64,000 nt of DNA from Geomesophilobacter sediminis. Lineage in GTDB: Bacteria; Desulfobacterota; Desulfuromonadia; Geobacterales; Geobacteraceae. The stretch lies in contig NZ_JAEMHM010000011.1 of NCBI RefSeq assembly GCF_016458275.1, forward strand, positions 146,624 through 210,623. The letters are read 5' to 3'. The stretch's first letter is position 1; each line of letters starts with the position of its first letter. Below the pieces are notes generated by a model. That model saw only the letters and a list, made by a program, of their open reading frames with translations, was not told where the DNA came from and searched no databases. Shown here piece after piece: positions 8,029 through 19,079 of this stretch. Made by a program: the position numbers and the translations under genes.

Positions 8029-9271
8029 AGCGCAACGCCTCCGCCGGCGGGAGCCGCGAGGCCGCCCAGGATGGATAGAGCGTCGCGGCAAACGAGATGA
8101 GCACCGCGGTGACGCTGATCAAAAGCACGTCCGAAGGGATCACCTTGGACGGGAAATGATCGAGATAGTAGATGTCCTTGCTGAAGAGCTCGAAGCCGGT
8201 CACCTTCTGGATCACGCCGACGATCGGTTCCAGGTTCAGGGCCACCACGAGCCCCCCCAGAACCCCGATGATCGTCCCGAAGACGCCGATGATGACCCCC
8301 TCGAAGACGAAGATCCGCATGATGGAGCGGCTGGTCGCCCCCATCGATTTCAGGATGGCGATGTCGCGGGTCTTCTCCATGACCACCATGAACAGGGTCG
8401 AGGCGATCCCGAAGGCCGCCACCAGCACGATCAGGGTGAGGATGATGAACATCACGCTCTTCTCGGTCCGAAGCGCGAACAGGATGTTCTTGTTCATCTG
8501 CATCCAGTCCCGCGCGTGGAACGGTACGCCGAGGTCGCGGTTGATCTTCTTGACCAGATCCCCGGTCTTGTAGACGTCGCGCACCTTGAGCTGGATACCG
8601 GTCACCACGTCGCCCAGGTCGAGAAACTCCTGGGCCACCGGCAGCGAGACGTACGCCAAGGTGGAGTCGTACTCGAACATCCCGGTGTTGAAGATCCCGA
8701 CCACGTTGAACCGGCGCATCTTGGGCATCATCCCGAAGGGGGTGATGTTCCCCATCGGAGAGATGACGTCGACGGTGTCACCGAGATTGAGTCCCAGGTT
8801 GCGGGCCAGCTCCTTGCCGATCACGACCCCGGGCTCCTTGGTGGCCGTGTCTTCAAGAGAACTGAGCCCCCCCTCCACGATCGACTTGTGCAGGTTGGTG
8901 ACCTGCGCATCGGTCTTCACGTCGATACCGCGCAGGACGACGCCAGAGACGTTCTTCCCCGAGGAGAGCATCACTTGGTTGTAAATGAAGGGAGTGGCGG
9001 CGACCACCCCGTCCATCTGCACCAGCTTCTTCTCGACGGCCTGGTAGTTTTCTACCGACCCCATCGAGTTCAGCACCACGATGTGGGCGTTGGTCCCGAG
9101 GATCTTGTCCTTCAGGTCCTCCTCGAATCCCGTCATGACGGCGAGGACGATGATGAGGGCCATGACCCCGAGCGCAACGCCGGCCACCGAGATGAGGGTG
9201 ATCAGCGATATGAAGGTCGATTTGCGCTTTGCCTTGAGGTAGCGCAACCCGATTAGAAGCTCGAAGGGCAT
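8021..9271 (-). CDS. lolC: Lipoprotein-releasing system transmembrane protein LolC/LolE family
   Basis: Membrane subunit of the lipoprotein-releasing ABC transporter. The MacB/FtsX-type layout is visible. One N-terminal transmembrane helix ([20 protein letters not shown]) is followed by a large periplasmic domain (about 45-265). Three C-terminal helices follow, ending [16 protein letters not shown], the family's characteristic tail. The first residues [20 protein letters not shown] are also typical. Only one LolC/E gene is present, so the complex may be a homodimer, as in other bacteria with a single such gene. It starts one base after the lysS stop and overlaps lolD. Confidence 0.93.
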   Translation of the reverse strand: MPFELLIGLRYLKAKRKSTFISLITLISVAGVALGVMALIIVLAVMTGFEEDLKDKILGTNAHIVVLNSMGSVENYQAVEKKLVQMDGVVAATPFIYNQVMLSSGKNVSGVVLRGIDVKTDAQVTNLHKSIVEGGLSSLEDTATKEPGVVIGKELARNLGLNLGDTVDVISPMGNITPFGMMPKMRRFNVVGIFNTGMFEYDSTLAYVSLPVAQEFLDLGDVVTGIQLKVRDVYKTGDLVKKINRDLGVPFHARDWMQMNKNILFALRTEKSVMFIILTLIVLVAAFGIASTLFMVVMEKTRDIAILKSMGATSRSIMRIFVFEGVIIGVFGTIIGVLGGLVVALNLEPIVGVIQKVTGFELFSKDIYYLDHFPSKVIPSDVLLISVTAVLISFAATLYPSWAASRLPPAEALRYE

Positions 9272-9272
9272 T

Positions 9273-10751
9273 TTATTTGGACTCTTTCCTCAGTTGCGGG
9301 AACAGGATGACGTCGCGGATCGACGGGGAATCGGTGAGGAGCATGACCAGGCGGTCGATGCCGATCCCCTCCCCGGCGGTCGGCGGCAGGCCGTACTCCA
9401 GGGCGCGGATGTAGTCCTCGTCCATGTAGTGCGCCTCCTCGTCGCCTTTCGCCTTCGCGGCGACCTGCTGCAGGAAGCGCTCCTTCTGGTCGCGCGGGTC
9501 GTTGAGCTCGGAGAAGGCGTTCGCCATCTCGCGCCCGGCGCAGAAGAACTCGAAGCGGTCCACGTACTGCGGGTCGTGGTCGTTCTTGCGGGAAAGCGGC
9601 GAAACCTCGGTCGGGTACTCAGTGATGAAGGTCGGCTGGATCAGCTTGGTCTCCGCAACCTCCTCGAAGATCTCGGTGATCAGCTTGCCGTAGCCGATAT
9701 CCTCGGTGAGCTCCAGCCCGATCTTCTGGCTGTAGGCGTAGGCAAGGTCGCGGTCCTCCAGGGACTTGGCGTCGATGTCGCCGTACTCGACGATGGCCTC
9801 TTTCACGGTGAGGCGCTTCCAGGGACGCTGGAAGCTGATCTCATGCCCCTGGTAGGTGAAGTCGAGCGTCCCCAGAAGTTCCTGGGTGACGTGGCAGAGA
9901 AGATCCTCGGTGAAGTCCATCAGGTCCTCGAAGGTCGCGTAGGCCTGGTAGAACTCCATCATGGTGAATTCGGGGTTGTGGCGGACCGAGATCCCCTCGT
10001 TGCGGAAGTTCCGGTTGATCTCGAAGACCCGGTCCAGACCACCGACCACGAGCCGCTTCAGGTAGAGCTCGGGGGCGATGCGCAGATAGAGGTCCATGTC
10101 CAGCGCGTTGTGATGGGTGATGAACGGACGCGCCGTAGCGCCGCCCGGGATCTGCTGCATCATCGGCGTTTCGACCTCGAGGAAGTCCTTGCCGGTCATG
10201 TACTCGCGGATCAGGCTGACGATGCGCGAACGCTTGAAGAAGACCTCGCGCACCTCGGGGCTCACGATCAGGTCGACGTAGCGCTGGCGGTAGCGGGTCT
10301 CGACGTCGGTCAGGCCGTGGAACTTCTCCGGCAGCGGCAAGAGCGACTTGGTAAGGAGGCGGATCTCGGTGACGTTCAAGGAGAGTTCGCCGGTCTTGGT
10401 GCGAAACGGGGTCCCGACGGCGCCGACGATGTCGCCGATGTCGTAGGCTTCAAACTCGGCGAAGAGTGCCTCACCGAGGGTGTCTTTCTTCAAATAGAGC
10501 TGTACCCGCCCCTTGCGGTCCTGGAGCTGGACAAAGGCGGCCTTGCCGAAGGAACGGCGGGCGAGGATCCTCCCGGCAACCACGAAGGTCTGCGGGTTCT
10601 CCTCGATCTCCATGATCTCGCCGTAGGCGGCCTTGATGTCGGCCGAGGTGTGCTGGGGGCGGAAATCGTTGGGGTACGGGTTGATCCCCGCCTCCCAAAG
10701 TGCGTCAACCTTGCGTCTTCTCTGTAAAAGCAGTTCGCTCAACTCTTCCAT
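9273..10751 (-). CDS. lysS: Lysyl-tRNA synthetase, class II
   Basis: Charges tRNA-Lys with lysine in the cytoplasm. The N-terminal OB-fold anticodon-binding domain (about 50-150, [20 protein letters not shown]) precedes the class II catalytic core. Motif 2 is [14 protein letters not shown] with a following [14 protein letters not shown], and motif 3 is [12 protein letters not shown]. Open sequence reaches 10826, but the family start is [19 protein letters not shown], giving 492 residues. An AAAGG element lies about ten bases upstream. As first gene of this run it would set expression of lolCD, bamA, skp and the lpx genes. The lysS-lolC junction is a single base. Confidence 0.95.
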   Translation of the reverse strand: MEELSELLLQRRRKVDALWEAGINPYPNDFRPQHTSADIKAAYGEIMEIEENPQTFVVAGRILARRSFGKAAFVQLQDRKGRVQLYLKKDTLGEALFAEFEAYDIGDIVGAVGTPFRTKTGELSLNVTEIRLLTKSLLPLPEKFHGLTDVETRYRQRYVDLIVSPEVREVFFKRSRIVSLIREYMTGKDFLEVETPMMQQIPGGATARPFITHHNALDMDLYLRIAPELYLKRLVVGGLDRVFEINRNFRNEGISVRHNPEFTMMEFYQAYATFEDLMDFTEDLLCHVTQELLGTLDFTYQGHEISFQRPWKRLTVKEAIVEYGDIDAKSLEDRDLAYAYSQKIGLELTEDIGYGKLITEIFEEVAETKLIQPTFITEYPTEVSPLSRKNDHDPQYVDRFEFFCAGREMANAFSELNDPRDQKERFLQQVAAKAKGDEEAHYMDEDYIRALEYGLPPTAGEGIGIDRLVMLLTDSPSIRDVILFPQLRKESK

Positions 10752-10797
10752 TGTTGTATCAACCTTTCTGAATGCCGAATCCGGGAAACAATCCGTC

Positions 10798-10826
10798 AAA
10801 TTAATCTTTTCACTAAGCCAAGTCAA
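10798..10826 (-). promoter_or_regulatory. Sigma70-type promoter of the lysS-lolCD-bamA-lpx operon
   Basis: On the minus strand: -35 TTGACT (10826-10821), 17-base spacer, -10 TAATTT (10803-10798), placing transcription start near 10791, about 40 bases before the lysS ATG. It abuts the terminator of the upstream gene. No other good promoter was seen within the operon. Confidence 0.6.
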
Positions 10827-10827
10827 G

Positions 10828-10854
10828 GAAAAAGGGGGGACGAAGTCCCCCCTT
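10828..10854 (-). terminator. Rho-independent terminator after the RCC1 lipoprotein gene
   Basis: Minus-strand hairpin AAGGGGGGAC-TTC-GTCCCCCCTT, a ten-base-pair stem with a three-base loop, followed by more T residues and then CC. It lies about 45 bases downstream of the stop at 10899. Confidence 0.85.
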
Positions 10855-10898
10855 GTGAGTCCGGGAAAAAGTGCCGCGGTTGCTGGAGTTAGCGGCGA

Positions 10899-12359
10899 TT
10901 AGAACTCTTGCGCGCCCGCTACCGGAACGGCGCTCAGGATATACCCGATCGAGGTGGTGGAGATCGGCTGGCCGAGCTGCCCGTGACCGTTATCCCCCCA
11001 GCCGTACCAGCCCTTGCCGACGATATGTACCATCGTGCTGTGGCCGAAGGCGGAGATGTCGTCGGCAAGCCACTCTCCATGAGCCAATAAAGAGGCTGCG
11101 GAGCTGTAGATGCCGAAGCGGGTCGAGCCGTGGGTTGCGGTGGAGAAATTGGCCCAGGCCGTGGTGCGGTTCGAGAAGGTGGTATTGCCGATAATGGTGA
11201 CCGGGCGACTGACCACCGTCGCATCACCGAGCTGGCCGTAGGAATTGAACCCGATCGCGTAGACCGTGCCGTTATCCAGCAGAATCACGATATGATCCAG
11301 GCCGGCGGAAATCTTTACAATGTTGTGGTTTTGAACGGCGCTGGGAATGAAAAGCGGCATCGGGGTCGCAAGTGACAGCGTCGACACATCAGGATGCCCG
11401 ATGTTGTTGCCCCAGAAGAACATCGTCTTCATGTCGTTGGCCAGAGCTACGGAGAAGGTCCCCCCGGCAGCTATCTGCGCGATGCCAGGGTTCGACGGAA
11501 ATACCACCGGTTTGGCATAGCCCACCCTCAGGTTGGCCGGGATGGAATTATCCTGGCCGCACTGGCCATACGTGTTATCCCCCCAGGCAAAAAGAGTACC
11601 GTCGATCCTCAAGGCGAGAACGTGGTCTGCGCCCGAAGCGATGGCAGTGATCTTTTCGAGCCGGTCGTTCTGTCCGCCCGGATAGGCCAGAACGGGGACG
11701 GGCCAAGGACTGTCGGTGAAGTTGTTGTTCCCCAGTTCGCCATAGCCGTTGTATCCCCAGGTAAATACGGCGCCGTCGCTGCCCCTCAGCGCCACGGAGT
11801 GGAACCCTCCCGCTGCCACGGCAGTAACTCCGGTGAGCGGTCCCCCGTTGGGCGTACCGACCGCATCGGTAGTCAGATACGTCTTCGGACCGACACGCAG
11901 CGGAATCCGGCTGTAAGCGGCCGAGCCCGTGGTGGGGGTAACGGTGCCGTTGCCCAACTGGCCGTGGTAGTTGGATCCCCAGGCGTATGCGAGGGATTGA
12001 CCGGTAATGTTGCTGAAAGGCGCAGGTCTTCCGAAGGCAACGGTATGCGCAGCTCCGACCGCAACGCCACCGATTCGTGCCCCCGTGGTGTGATTGGTGA
12101 AGGCAACGATATTTTGGGCAATCGGATGGTACACCGTCTGGTCGCTCAGGTTACCGAAATCAAATCCCAACTGGCCAAAACCGTTGTACCCCGCAGTGAC
12201 CAATGCGGTGTTGTTCCGAAAAACGGCGTTGTGGGCATCGAAGATGGAAACGACGCTGGGAATGATGTTATTGGAGGAGCTGCCACCGCAGCCGTAGATG
12301 AGGGCGGAAGCAACGATTCCGGCAGCAAAGAGCAGAGCCTTGCCTTTGGGCATTTGCAT
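10899..12359 (-). CDS. RCC1-repeat (regulator-of-chromosome-condensation-like) lipoprotein
   Basis: An exported protein of 486 residues with a signal peptide ending at C24 (ALIYGC, a slightly atypical lipobox because of Tyr), so probably a lipoprotein. The mature part is a seven-bladed beta-propeller of RCC1 repeats: AWGSNYHGQLGNG, TWGYNGYGELGNN, AWGDNTYGQCGQD, AIGFNSYGQLGD and GWGDNGHGQLG are clear copies, each preceded by a VAAG/ASG.DH..AL strand. Bacterial RCC1 proteins are usually surface or extracellular; no specific partner can be inferred. AAAGGAA lies seven bases before the ATG. It is transcribed away from ettA and ends at a strong terminator. Confidence 0.85.
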   Translation of the reverse strand: MQMPKGKALLFAAGIVASALIYGCGGSSSNNIIPSVVSIFDAHNAVFRNNTALVTAGYNGFGQLGFDFGNLSDQTVYHPIAQNIVAFTNHTTGARIGGVAVGAAHTVAFGRPAPFSNITGQSLAYAWGSNYHGQLGNGTVTPTTGSAAYSRIPLRVGPKTYLTTDAVGTPNGGPLTGVTAVAAGGFHSVALRGSDGAVFTWGYNGYGELGNNNFTDSPWPVPVLAYPGGQNDRLEKITAIASGADHVLALRIDGTLFAWGDNTYGQCGQDNSIPANLRVGYAKPVVFPSNPGIAQIAAGGTFSVALANDMKTMFFWGNNIGHPDVSTLSLATPMPLFIPSAVQNHNIVKISAGLDHIVILLDNGTVYAIGFNSYGQLGDATVVSRPVTIIGNTTFSNRTTAWANFSTATHGSTRFGIYSSAASLLAHGEWLADDISAFGHSTMVHIVGKGWYGWGDNGHGQLGQPISTTSIGYILSAVPVAGAQEF

Positions 12360-12453
12360 TGAGATATTTCCTTTCGGAGGCTTTTGAGATCAGCGGATTT
12401 AACTATACCTGCCGGCGAAAGTCAAGGATGGACTCGGGGTGGTTTTATCGCAG

Positions 12454-12481
12454 TTGACACGGCAACCGCCTTACATGTAAA
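12454..12481 (+). promoter_or_regulatory. Possible promoter of ettA
   Basis: TTGACA at 12454-12459 followed after 16 bases by TGTAAA (12476-12481). The -35 is perfect and the -10 is weak. It is about 40 bases upstream of the ettA ATG. Confidence 0.4.
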
Positions 12482-12522
12482 AGAGCTGAATCTACTCAAT
12501 AAAACGGGGGTCTACTAACTAC

Positions 12523-14208
<1,686 letters not shown>

Positions 14209-14256
14209 GAGATCGGAGACATCGGGCTGACCCGGGCAGCACCGGCTAAGACCCGT

Positions 14257-14279
14257 AGGGGCGCAGCATGCTGCCCCCG
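14257..14279. repeat. GGGCGCAGCATGCTG palindrome, imperfect copy
   Basis: GGGGCGCAGCATGCTGCCCCC, an imperfect palindrome of a family that also occurs at 22054-22077 and 23602-23621. It lies between the ettA stop and its terminator. Confidence 0.75.
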
Positions 14280-14300
14280 TAAAATCCGCTTATAAGATGG

Positions 14301-14336
14301 AAAGGGCGCTCCCAAACAGGAGCGCCCTTTCTTATT
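14301..14336 (+). terminator. Rho-independent terminator of ettA
   Basis: Hairpin AAAGGGCGCTCC-caaaca-GGAGCGCCCTTT, a perfect 12-base-pair stem, followed by CTTATT. It lies about 90 bases after the ettA stop. Confidence 0.85.
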
Positions 14337-14360
14337 AACTACTGCACCAGATCCAAGCAC

Positions 14361-14385
14361 TCCCCCTTTGTTTGACAAAGGGGGA
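14361..14385. repeat. CCCCCTTT/AAAGGGGG hairpin, single unit
   Basis: TCCCCCTTTG-tttga-CAAAGGGGGACTT: one hairpin of the palindromic family found at 341-400, 7208-7349 and 15321-15418. It lies downstream of both ettA and bioC (tail-to-tail region). Confidence 0.7.
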
Positions 14386-14507
14386 CTTGAAATCCTGGCC
14401 TCTGATACAACAAGGGCGCAGCTGCGACGCCCCTACCGTCTCACCATTGCTTCAACCTATGCCGGAAGGACCGTCGCGTTTCGTTTCCTTAACGCGATCT
14501 ACGTGAT

Positions 14508-15302
14508 TTACCCCCGCCCTAAACCATAGAGCACTTCGTAGCTTGCCGGGATCTGACCATCTTGCCCATACTCCCGCTGATAGGTCTCCATCATCTCCAG
14601 CATGACCCGCCGCTGCGACAGTCCTTGCGATCCGCCCGGCGCGGCGTTCCCCGCCCCGATCCGCTTCAGCGACCGCAACAGCTCCGGCACGTCGGGATGC
14701 ATCTCCACTTCCATTGCGGAGGTCACGCCCGCTCCCGAAAAGCCGGTCCGCTGCAATGCGGCGAGCACCTCTGCCCCGGGATGGAAGGAATGGGTGCGAT
14801 CCGGAGCACCGTTTAAAACCTTCCGGTACGACTCACGCAGCTCATACAGCGTACGCTCGCCGAAAAGGGCAAAACAAAAAAGCCCCCCGGGCTTCAGAAC
14901 CCGCCGCACGTCGGCAAAGGCGTTATCCAGCGAGGGTAGCCATTGGTAGGTGGAGGTCGAAACCACGACGTCGAAAACACCGTCGGCAAACGGCAGCCGT
15001 TCGGCGTCCGCGTTCACGAGTTGAACAGAGCCCTCAAGTTTCTGCGCCGCCGCCCGGCACATACCCAGCGCCAGATCGGCGCCGATGGCGGTGGCTTCCG
15101 GATAGAGCCGGCGCAGTTCCGCCAGCAGGTTCCCGGTCCCGGCACCGATGTCGAGGATTTTTTTCGGTGCCTGGACTTCCTTCCGCAGGATCGCCGTCAT
15201 CCGCTCCACCACGCGAGCCTGAACCACTGCCTTGCTGTCGTAATCGGCCGCTTGCCGGTGGAAAGCCCCCTGCACCTTGCGCCTGTCTATATTAGCGACC
15301 AT
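14508..15302 (-). CDS. bioC: Malonyl-ACP O-methyltransferase BioC
   Basis: SAM-dependent methyltransferase that caps malonyl-ACP as a methyl ester so it can enter fatty acid synthesis and become pimeloyl-ACP for biotin. Class I SAM motif ILDIGAGTGNLL (about 49-60), acidic motif AIGADLALGM, and the BioC-typical opening RRKVQGAFHRQAADYDSKAVVQ and YQWLPSLDNAFADVRRVLKPGG. Length 264 fits. It is the last gene of bioF-bioH-bioC; BioH, encoded just upstream, removes the methyl ester later. A composite palindrome separates the two genes. Confidence 0.9.
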   Translation of the reverse strand: MVANIDRRKVQGAFHRQAADYDSKAVVQARVVERMTAILRKEVQAPKKILDIGAGTGNLLAELRRLYPEATAIGADLALGMCRAAAQKLEGSVQLVNADAERLPFADGVFDVVVSTSTYQWLPSLDNAFADVRRVLKPGGLFCFALFGERTLYELRESYRKVLNGAPDRTHSFHPGAEVLAALQRTGFSGAGVTSAMEVEMHPDVPELLRSLKRIGAGNAAPGGSQGLSQRRVMLEMMETYQREYGQDGQIPASYEVLYGLGRG

Positions 15303-15320
15303 CTACTTGTATTCCTTGTA

Positions 15321-15418
15321 CTCCCCCCTTTGCGAAGGGGGGCTGGGGGGGGATTTGGTTTCTGGCAAACGGCTTGAAAAGGCAAATCCCCCTAAATCCC
15401 CCTTCGCAAAGGGGGACT
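15321..15418. repeat. Composite palindromic element (REP/BIME-like), copy 2
   Basis: Outer hairpins CCCCCCTTT-gcg-AAGGGGGG (15325-15345) and CCCCCTTCG-CAAAGGGGG (15399-15416) enclose an inner facing pair GGGGGGATTTGG (about 15349) and GGCAAATCCCCC (about 15380). The arrangement equals that of the copy at 7208-7349. It abuts the bioH stop codon. Confidence 0.8.
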
Positions 15419-16225
15419 TTATAGGTGGGCCATGAAATCCCGGACCAGGCGGTTGAACTCATCTGGCCTGGTCATGAACGGCGCGTGGCCGCATCCCTCC
15501 ATGACCTTAAGCGTCGCATCGGGGAGCCGCTTTGCCATGTAAGCTGACGCCGAGGCGGGTACCACGTTGTCGCCCGCCCCGTGGATCAGCAACACCGGCC
15601 GGTCCACCTGAGGCAACCGGTCCCGGAGGTCCACGGTCGACAGGATGGAGAGCGAATTCAGTGCCGACTCCAGCGTGGGGGAGTGGCTGCTGAGCACGAT
15701 CTCGTGGACGATCCGCTGGTACTGCCGAGAGTCCATCTCCCCTTCCACGAACATCCCGCGGAAGAATTCCCCCATGGTCTTGCGATGATCGCGCCGCAGG
15801 CGGACCCCCATCCCCTTCACCTCGACCGGCTCCTTGCCGTGGGGGAAGTCGTCAGCGGTGGTAAACCGCGGCGTCCCGCCCACGAGAACCAGTGCCGCGA
15901 CCCGTTCGCGCAGTTCGGAAAAGGCCTGAAGCGCAACCTGCACCCCCATGGACCATCCCACCAGGACGGCATTCTGCAGATCAAGCTGCCGGAACAGGGC
16001 GACCAGATCCGCCGCGAAATCCTCGACGGTATAGGAACCGGCCACGTCCGACTGCCCGTGTCCGCGCAGGTCCGGGCAGACCAGCCGGCAATCATCGGCC
16101 AGCGGAGCCTGGAAATGCCAGACCCGCCCGGACATGGCCCACCCGTGCAGGAAAACAACGGGGCGTCCGGCACCTTCTTCCGCATAGAAAAGGCGGACGC
16201 CGGTGGAAAGTTCTATGGAGGGCAT
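15419..16225 (-). CDS. bioH: Alpha/beta hydrolase, probable pimeloyl-ACP methyl ester esterase BioH
   Basis: Serine hydrolase of 268 residues, predicted from context to cleave the methyl ester of pimeloyl-ACP. Seen: oxyanion motif VVFLHGWAMSGRVW, nucleophile elbow VGWSMG with S92, acid LLIHGAGDNVVPA and catalytic His in MEGCGHAPFM. GWSMG/HGWAMSG are typical of BioH. Open sequence upstream to 16357 passes through a palindromic repeat. The ATG at 16225 has AAGGA eight bases upstream and begins MPSIELSTGVRLFY. The fold is certain; the exact substrate rests on its place between bioF and bioC. Confidence 0.85.
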   Translation of the reverse strand: MPSIELSTGVRLFYAEEGAGRPVVFLHGWAMSGRVWHFQAPLADDCRLVCPDLRGHGQSDVAGSYTVEDFAADLVALFRQLDLQNAVLVGWSMGVQVALQAFSELRERVAALVLVGGTPRFTTADDFPHGKEPVEVKGMGVRLRRDHRKTMGEFFRGMFVEGEMDSRQYQRIVHEIVLSSHSPTLESALNSLSILSTVDLRDRLPQVDRPVLLIHGAGDNVVPASASAYMAKRLPDATLKVMEGCGHAPFMTRPDEFNRLVRDFMAHL

Positions 16226-16296
16226 ATCTTTAATCCTTGATTTCACACGCGAGGCACAAAGGATAGTCAGATTGTACTGGTGCCGGTGATTACCCT

Positions 16297-16356
16297 GGGA
16301 GCACCATTCCTGGCGCGAAGGGCGGCCGGCTATTCGCGCCAGGAATGGCGCTCCCA
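16297..16356. repeat. Long inverted repeat, GGGAGCGCCATTCCTGGCGCGAA family
   Basis: GGGAGCACCATTCCTGGCGC-GAA on the left and its near-complement TTC-GCGCCAGGAATGGCGCTCCC on the right, with a 13-base GC-rich loop. Each arm is about 23 bases with one mismatch. Related copies lie at 22191-22271 (imperfect) and 46834-46859 (one arm). It sits between bioF and bioH. Confidence 0.8.
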
Positions 16357-16376
16357 CAGAGCAACGAAAGTTGATC

Positions 16377-17546
16377 CTAGATAACGTGCAGCGCTTTCCC
16401 CACCGAGATGATCTTCTCCGCCGCCTCGGCGATTTCCTCCTCGGTATGCGTCGCCATCAGGGTGCAGCGGAGCCGGCAGCTCCCAGCCGGCACGGTCGGC
16501 GGCCGGATCCCCTGAACGAAGATCCCTTCCTCCAAAAGCAGCTGGCTGAATTCCATCGTCGTCTCGGCGGGCCCGACGAAGACCGGGATGATCTGGGTCT
16601 GACTCCCCATGGTGTCGAAGCCGGCCTGCTCCAGCCGCGTCTTGAAAAGCACCGCGTTCCGCGCCAATTGATCCCGCAGCCGCGCCCCTTCCGCCGAGTC
16701 GACCACCTCAATTGCGGCAAGGGAAGCGGCGAGCACCGCCGGGGGGAGCGAGGTGGAAAAGATAAAGCTGCGGGCCTTGTTGACCAGGTAATCGCAGATC
16801 TCGGCAGAGGCGGCCGCATAGGCGCCAAAGCTCCCAAAGCCTTTGCCGAGGGTGCCCATCTGGACGTCGATCCCGCCGGTTACGCCGCAGAGTTCGCCGC
16901 TTCCCCGCCCGGTGGCGCCGAGGACGCCGCTGCCGTGGGCGTCGTCGACCATGAGCAGCGCGTCGAAACGCCGGGCCAACCCGACCAGGGCCGCCAGCGG
17001 CGCGATATCGCCATCCATGCTGAAGACCCCGTCGGTGACGATGAGGCAGCGACCCTTGCCGCGCTTCTCGCTCAAGAGCTTTTCGAGTGCGGCGGTGTCG
17101 CAGTGGGGGTAGCGGACGAAGGTGGCGCGGGAGAGGAGAGCGCCGTCGACGATGCTGGCATGGTTGAGGCGGTCGGAAAAGACGGTGTCGCCGCGCCCGA
17201 CCAAGGCGGAGATGATCCCGGTATTGGCGGCGTAGCCGGTATTGAAAAGAAGGGCCCGTTCGGTTCCCTTGAACGCGGCCAGCCGTTCCTCAAGTTGCTC
17301 GTGGAGCTCCATGTTCCCGGAGACCAGCCGGGCCGCGCCGCTGCCGGTCCCCTGTTCCAGGGCCGCGGCCGAGGCCGCCTTGAGCGCGGGATGGCTCGCC
17401 AGGCCAAGGTAATTGTTGGAGCAGAGCAGCAGGACTTCCTTCCCGTCCAGTTGGACCCGGCTCCCCTGCGCTCCGGCGATCAGGCGCATGCGCCGATACA
17501 GCCCTTCCGCCGCCAGCGCGTCGAGTTCTTCGGAATATGTCGGCAC
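16377..17546 (-). CDS. bioF: 8-amino-7-oxononanoate synthase
   Basis: PLP enzyme that condenses pimeloyl-ACP with alanine, the first ring-forming step of biotin synthesis. Oxoamine synthase signatures: [56 protein letters not shown] and the PLP-lysine motif [11 protein letters not shown] (K235 from this start). A TTG at 17561 is also open. The GTG at 17546 was chosen because GGAAGGAT lies five bases upstream, giving 389 residues, as in known BioF. First gene of bioF-bioH-bioC, directly behind a BirA-type operator. Confidence 0.95.
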   Translation of the reverse strand: MPTYSEELDALAAEGLYRRMRLIAGAQGSRVQLDGKEVLLLCSNNYLGLASHPALKAASAAALEQGTGSGAARLVSGNMELHEQLEERLAAFKGTERALLFNTGYAANTGIISALVGRGDTVFSDRLNHASIVDGALLSRATFVRYPHCDTAALEKLLSEKRGKGRCLIVTDGVFSMDGDIAPLAALVGLARRFDALLMVDDAHGSGVLGATGRGSGELCGVTGGIDVQMGTLGKGFGSFGAYAAASAEICDYLVNKARSFIFSTSLPPAVLAASLAAIEVVDSAEGARLRDQLARNAVLFKTRLEQAGFDTMGSQTQIIPVFVGPAETTMEFSQLLLEEGIFVQGIRPPTVPAGSCRLRCTLMATHTEEEIAEAAEKIISVGKALHVI

Positions 17547-17649
17547 CGTAAATCCTTCCAACGTTCAAGGGGACTGGCTCCGTAGGTGCCGGTCCCCCTC
17601 TTGGTTCAATTCGCTGTCCCCAGATTCCCCGGCAACCTTGGGGCATATC

Positions 17650-17678
17650 TTATTAGCACAGAGGCTGGCAGTCGTCAA
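17650..17678 (-). promoter_or_regulatory. Promoter of the biotin operon
   Basis: Minus strand: -35 TTGACG (17678-17673), 17-base spacer, -10 TAATAA (17655-17650). The -35 lies inside the left half of the adjoining palindromic operator, so a bound repressor would block polymerase. Confidence 0.75.
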
Positions 17679-17703
17679 CCAAACAGAGCAGCAAGGTTGA
17701 CGA
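17672..17703. promoter_or_regulatory. BirA-type biotin operator
   Basis: Perfect inverted repeat TCGTCAACC-N14-GGTTGACGA. Nine-base arms with a spacer of 14 match the known form of BirA biotin operators (arms related to TTGTAAACC/GGTTTACAA, spacer 14-16). It overlaps the -35 box 126 bases upstream of bioF. The assignment rests on geometry, half-site likeness and the downstream genes; birA itself is not in the window. Confidence 0.85.
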
Positions 17704-17770
17704 GACATCCTTTAACCCCATCCTCACTCTGTCCTTCCCCGTGTAGGGGGCGTGATACGGGAGCCGTTGC

Positions 17771-18919
17771 TCACTGCTCATTGCCCATCACTCTTTGAAC
17801 AACGTCAATCACCGTCACCTCGGGCGGGGCGAGGACGCGGATCGGAGGCCCCCAGGTGCCGGTACCCCGGCTCACGTAGAGCCAGGATGTTCCGAAGCGG
17901 GAGAGCCCCATCTTCGCGGGGTAGGCAAGATGGGTGATCAGGTTGAAGGGAAAAATCTGCCCCTTGTGCACGTGGCCGGAAAGCTGCAGATCGAACTTGC
18001 CCTGCGCGCCCGGGTCGATGGCAGGCCGGTGCTTCAGCAAGAGTGTGAAGTGGTCCTGCGGCACCTTCTCCAGCATTTCCTTCTCGCTGACAGCGCTTCC
18101 CTTTTCCTTCTGACGGTAACGCACCGCAGGGTCGTCCACCCCGGCCACGGTCAGGTAGCTGTTCACCGCCACGGCCTCGCCGCGCAGCATTCGGTAACCG
18201 CCTCGGGTGGTGAAGGCGACCGACGGCCCCACTCCGGCGAAGACCTCGTGGTTACCGAGTACCGCGAAGTTTCCCAGCGGCGCGCGGACCGTCGCCAGCA
18301 CCGTATCCAGCCCCTTCAACCCGTCCATCTGACCGTCGACGAGGTCCCCGGTGGAGACCAGGAGGTCGGGCTTTAACGCCGCAACCTGCGCCAGGATCTG
18401 CTCCAGTCTCGGCCGCCCCACCATCAAGCCAAGATGCACGTCCGAGACCTGCACGATCCGCAGCCTCCCGACGCCGGCCGGAAGCTTGGTACTTTCCAGC
18501 ACCACCTGCTCCACCTTTACGTGGCGTGCTTCGAACAGACCGTAGATGGAGGCGGCAAGGGCAATGCAAAGCGACGCGGCCACCAAGCCCGGTTCGGAAA
18601 AGGAGAGGTCGCGCTGCAGCATCTGCCCTACGGCCTTCAGGATCAGCCCGAACAGATCAAGAGCGAGGGAGGCGCTGAGGAACAGGAAGAAACAACCCAT
18701 CCACGAGTAGCCGATTTCCGCGATCACCCGCGCCGGCGCTTCCAACTGGATCCGTTCCAGGATCCGCACCAGCATCGGGGCGCCCACCATGAAAAGCCCG
18801 AGCATGAGGAAAAACGCCGGAAAAGGCGCACCCAGCTCGAACGCCTTCAGGGTGCGCCGTAGCAGATAGAGATGGGCTCCGCCATAAATAGTGAGATAGA
18901 CGGCCAGGAAAACGTACAT
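17771..18919 (-). CDS. Membrane-anchored metallophosphoesterase
   Basis: Calcineurin-like phosphoesterase of 382 residues. Four N-terminal transmembrane helices (about 1-130) precede the catalytic domain with all metal-ligand motifs in order: QVSDVHLG, VSTGDLVDG, VLGNHE, LLLKHRP and LSGHVHKGQ. This layout matches the YaeI/YkuE-like membrane phosphoesterases. The substrate is unknown; a phospholipid or nucleotide-sugar role is possible. LpxH belongs to the same superfamily but lacks the membrane domain. The ATG at 18919 has AGGAGG four bases upstream and is preferred over 18934. It is divergent from the Fe-S gene at 19140. Confidence 0.85.
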   Translation of the reverse strand: MYVFLAVYLTIYGGAHLYLLRRTLKAFELGAPFPAFFLMLGLFMVGAPMLVRILERIQLEAPARVIAEIGYSWMGCFFLFLSASLALDLFGLILKAVGQMLQRDLSFSEPGLVAASLCIALAASIYGLFEARHVKVEQVVLESTKLPAGVGRLRIVQVSDVHLGLMVGRPRLEQILAQVAALKPDLLVSTGDLVDGQMDGLKGLDTVLATVRAPLGNFAVLGNHEVFAGVGPSVAFTTRGGYRMLRGEAVAVNSYLTVAGVDDPAVRYRQKEKGSAVSEKEMLEKVPQDHFTLLLKHRPAIDPGAQGKFDLQLSGHVHKGQIFPFNLITHLAYPAKMGLSRFGTSWLYVSRGTGTWGPPIRVLAPPEVTVIDVVQRVMGNEQ

Positions 18920-18969
18920 CGCCCCTCCTGTCATTGAAGAAGGTCCCTACTCTACCACAATCGCTTTCA

Positions 18970-18997
18970 TTGCGGGCCAGAGAAAGGTCGCTATACT
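18970..18997 (+). promoter_or_regulatory. Probable promoter of the Fe-S protein gene
   Basis: TTGCGG (18970-18975), 16-base spacer, TATACT (18992-18997). It would give a leader of about 135 bases that contains a ten-codon reading frame at 19080-19112. Confidence 0.5.
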
Positions 18998-19079
18998 CTT
19001 AATCGTTTTTAATCTTTAAAAAACAACCCTGCACACGGCAATAACGGTGCGATTCCGGCAGCTTAGCTCGGCAGGGGAA

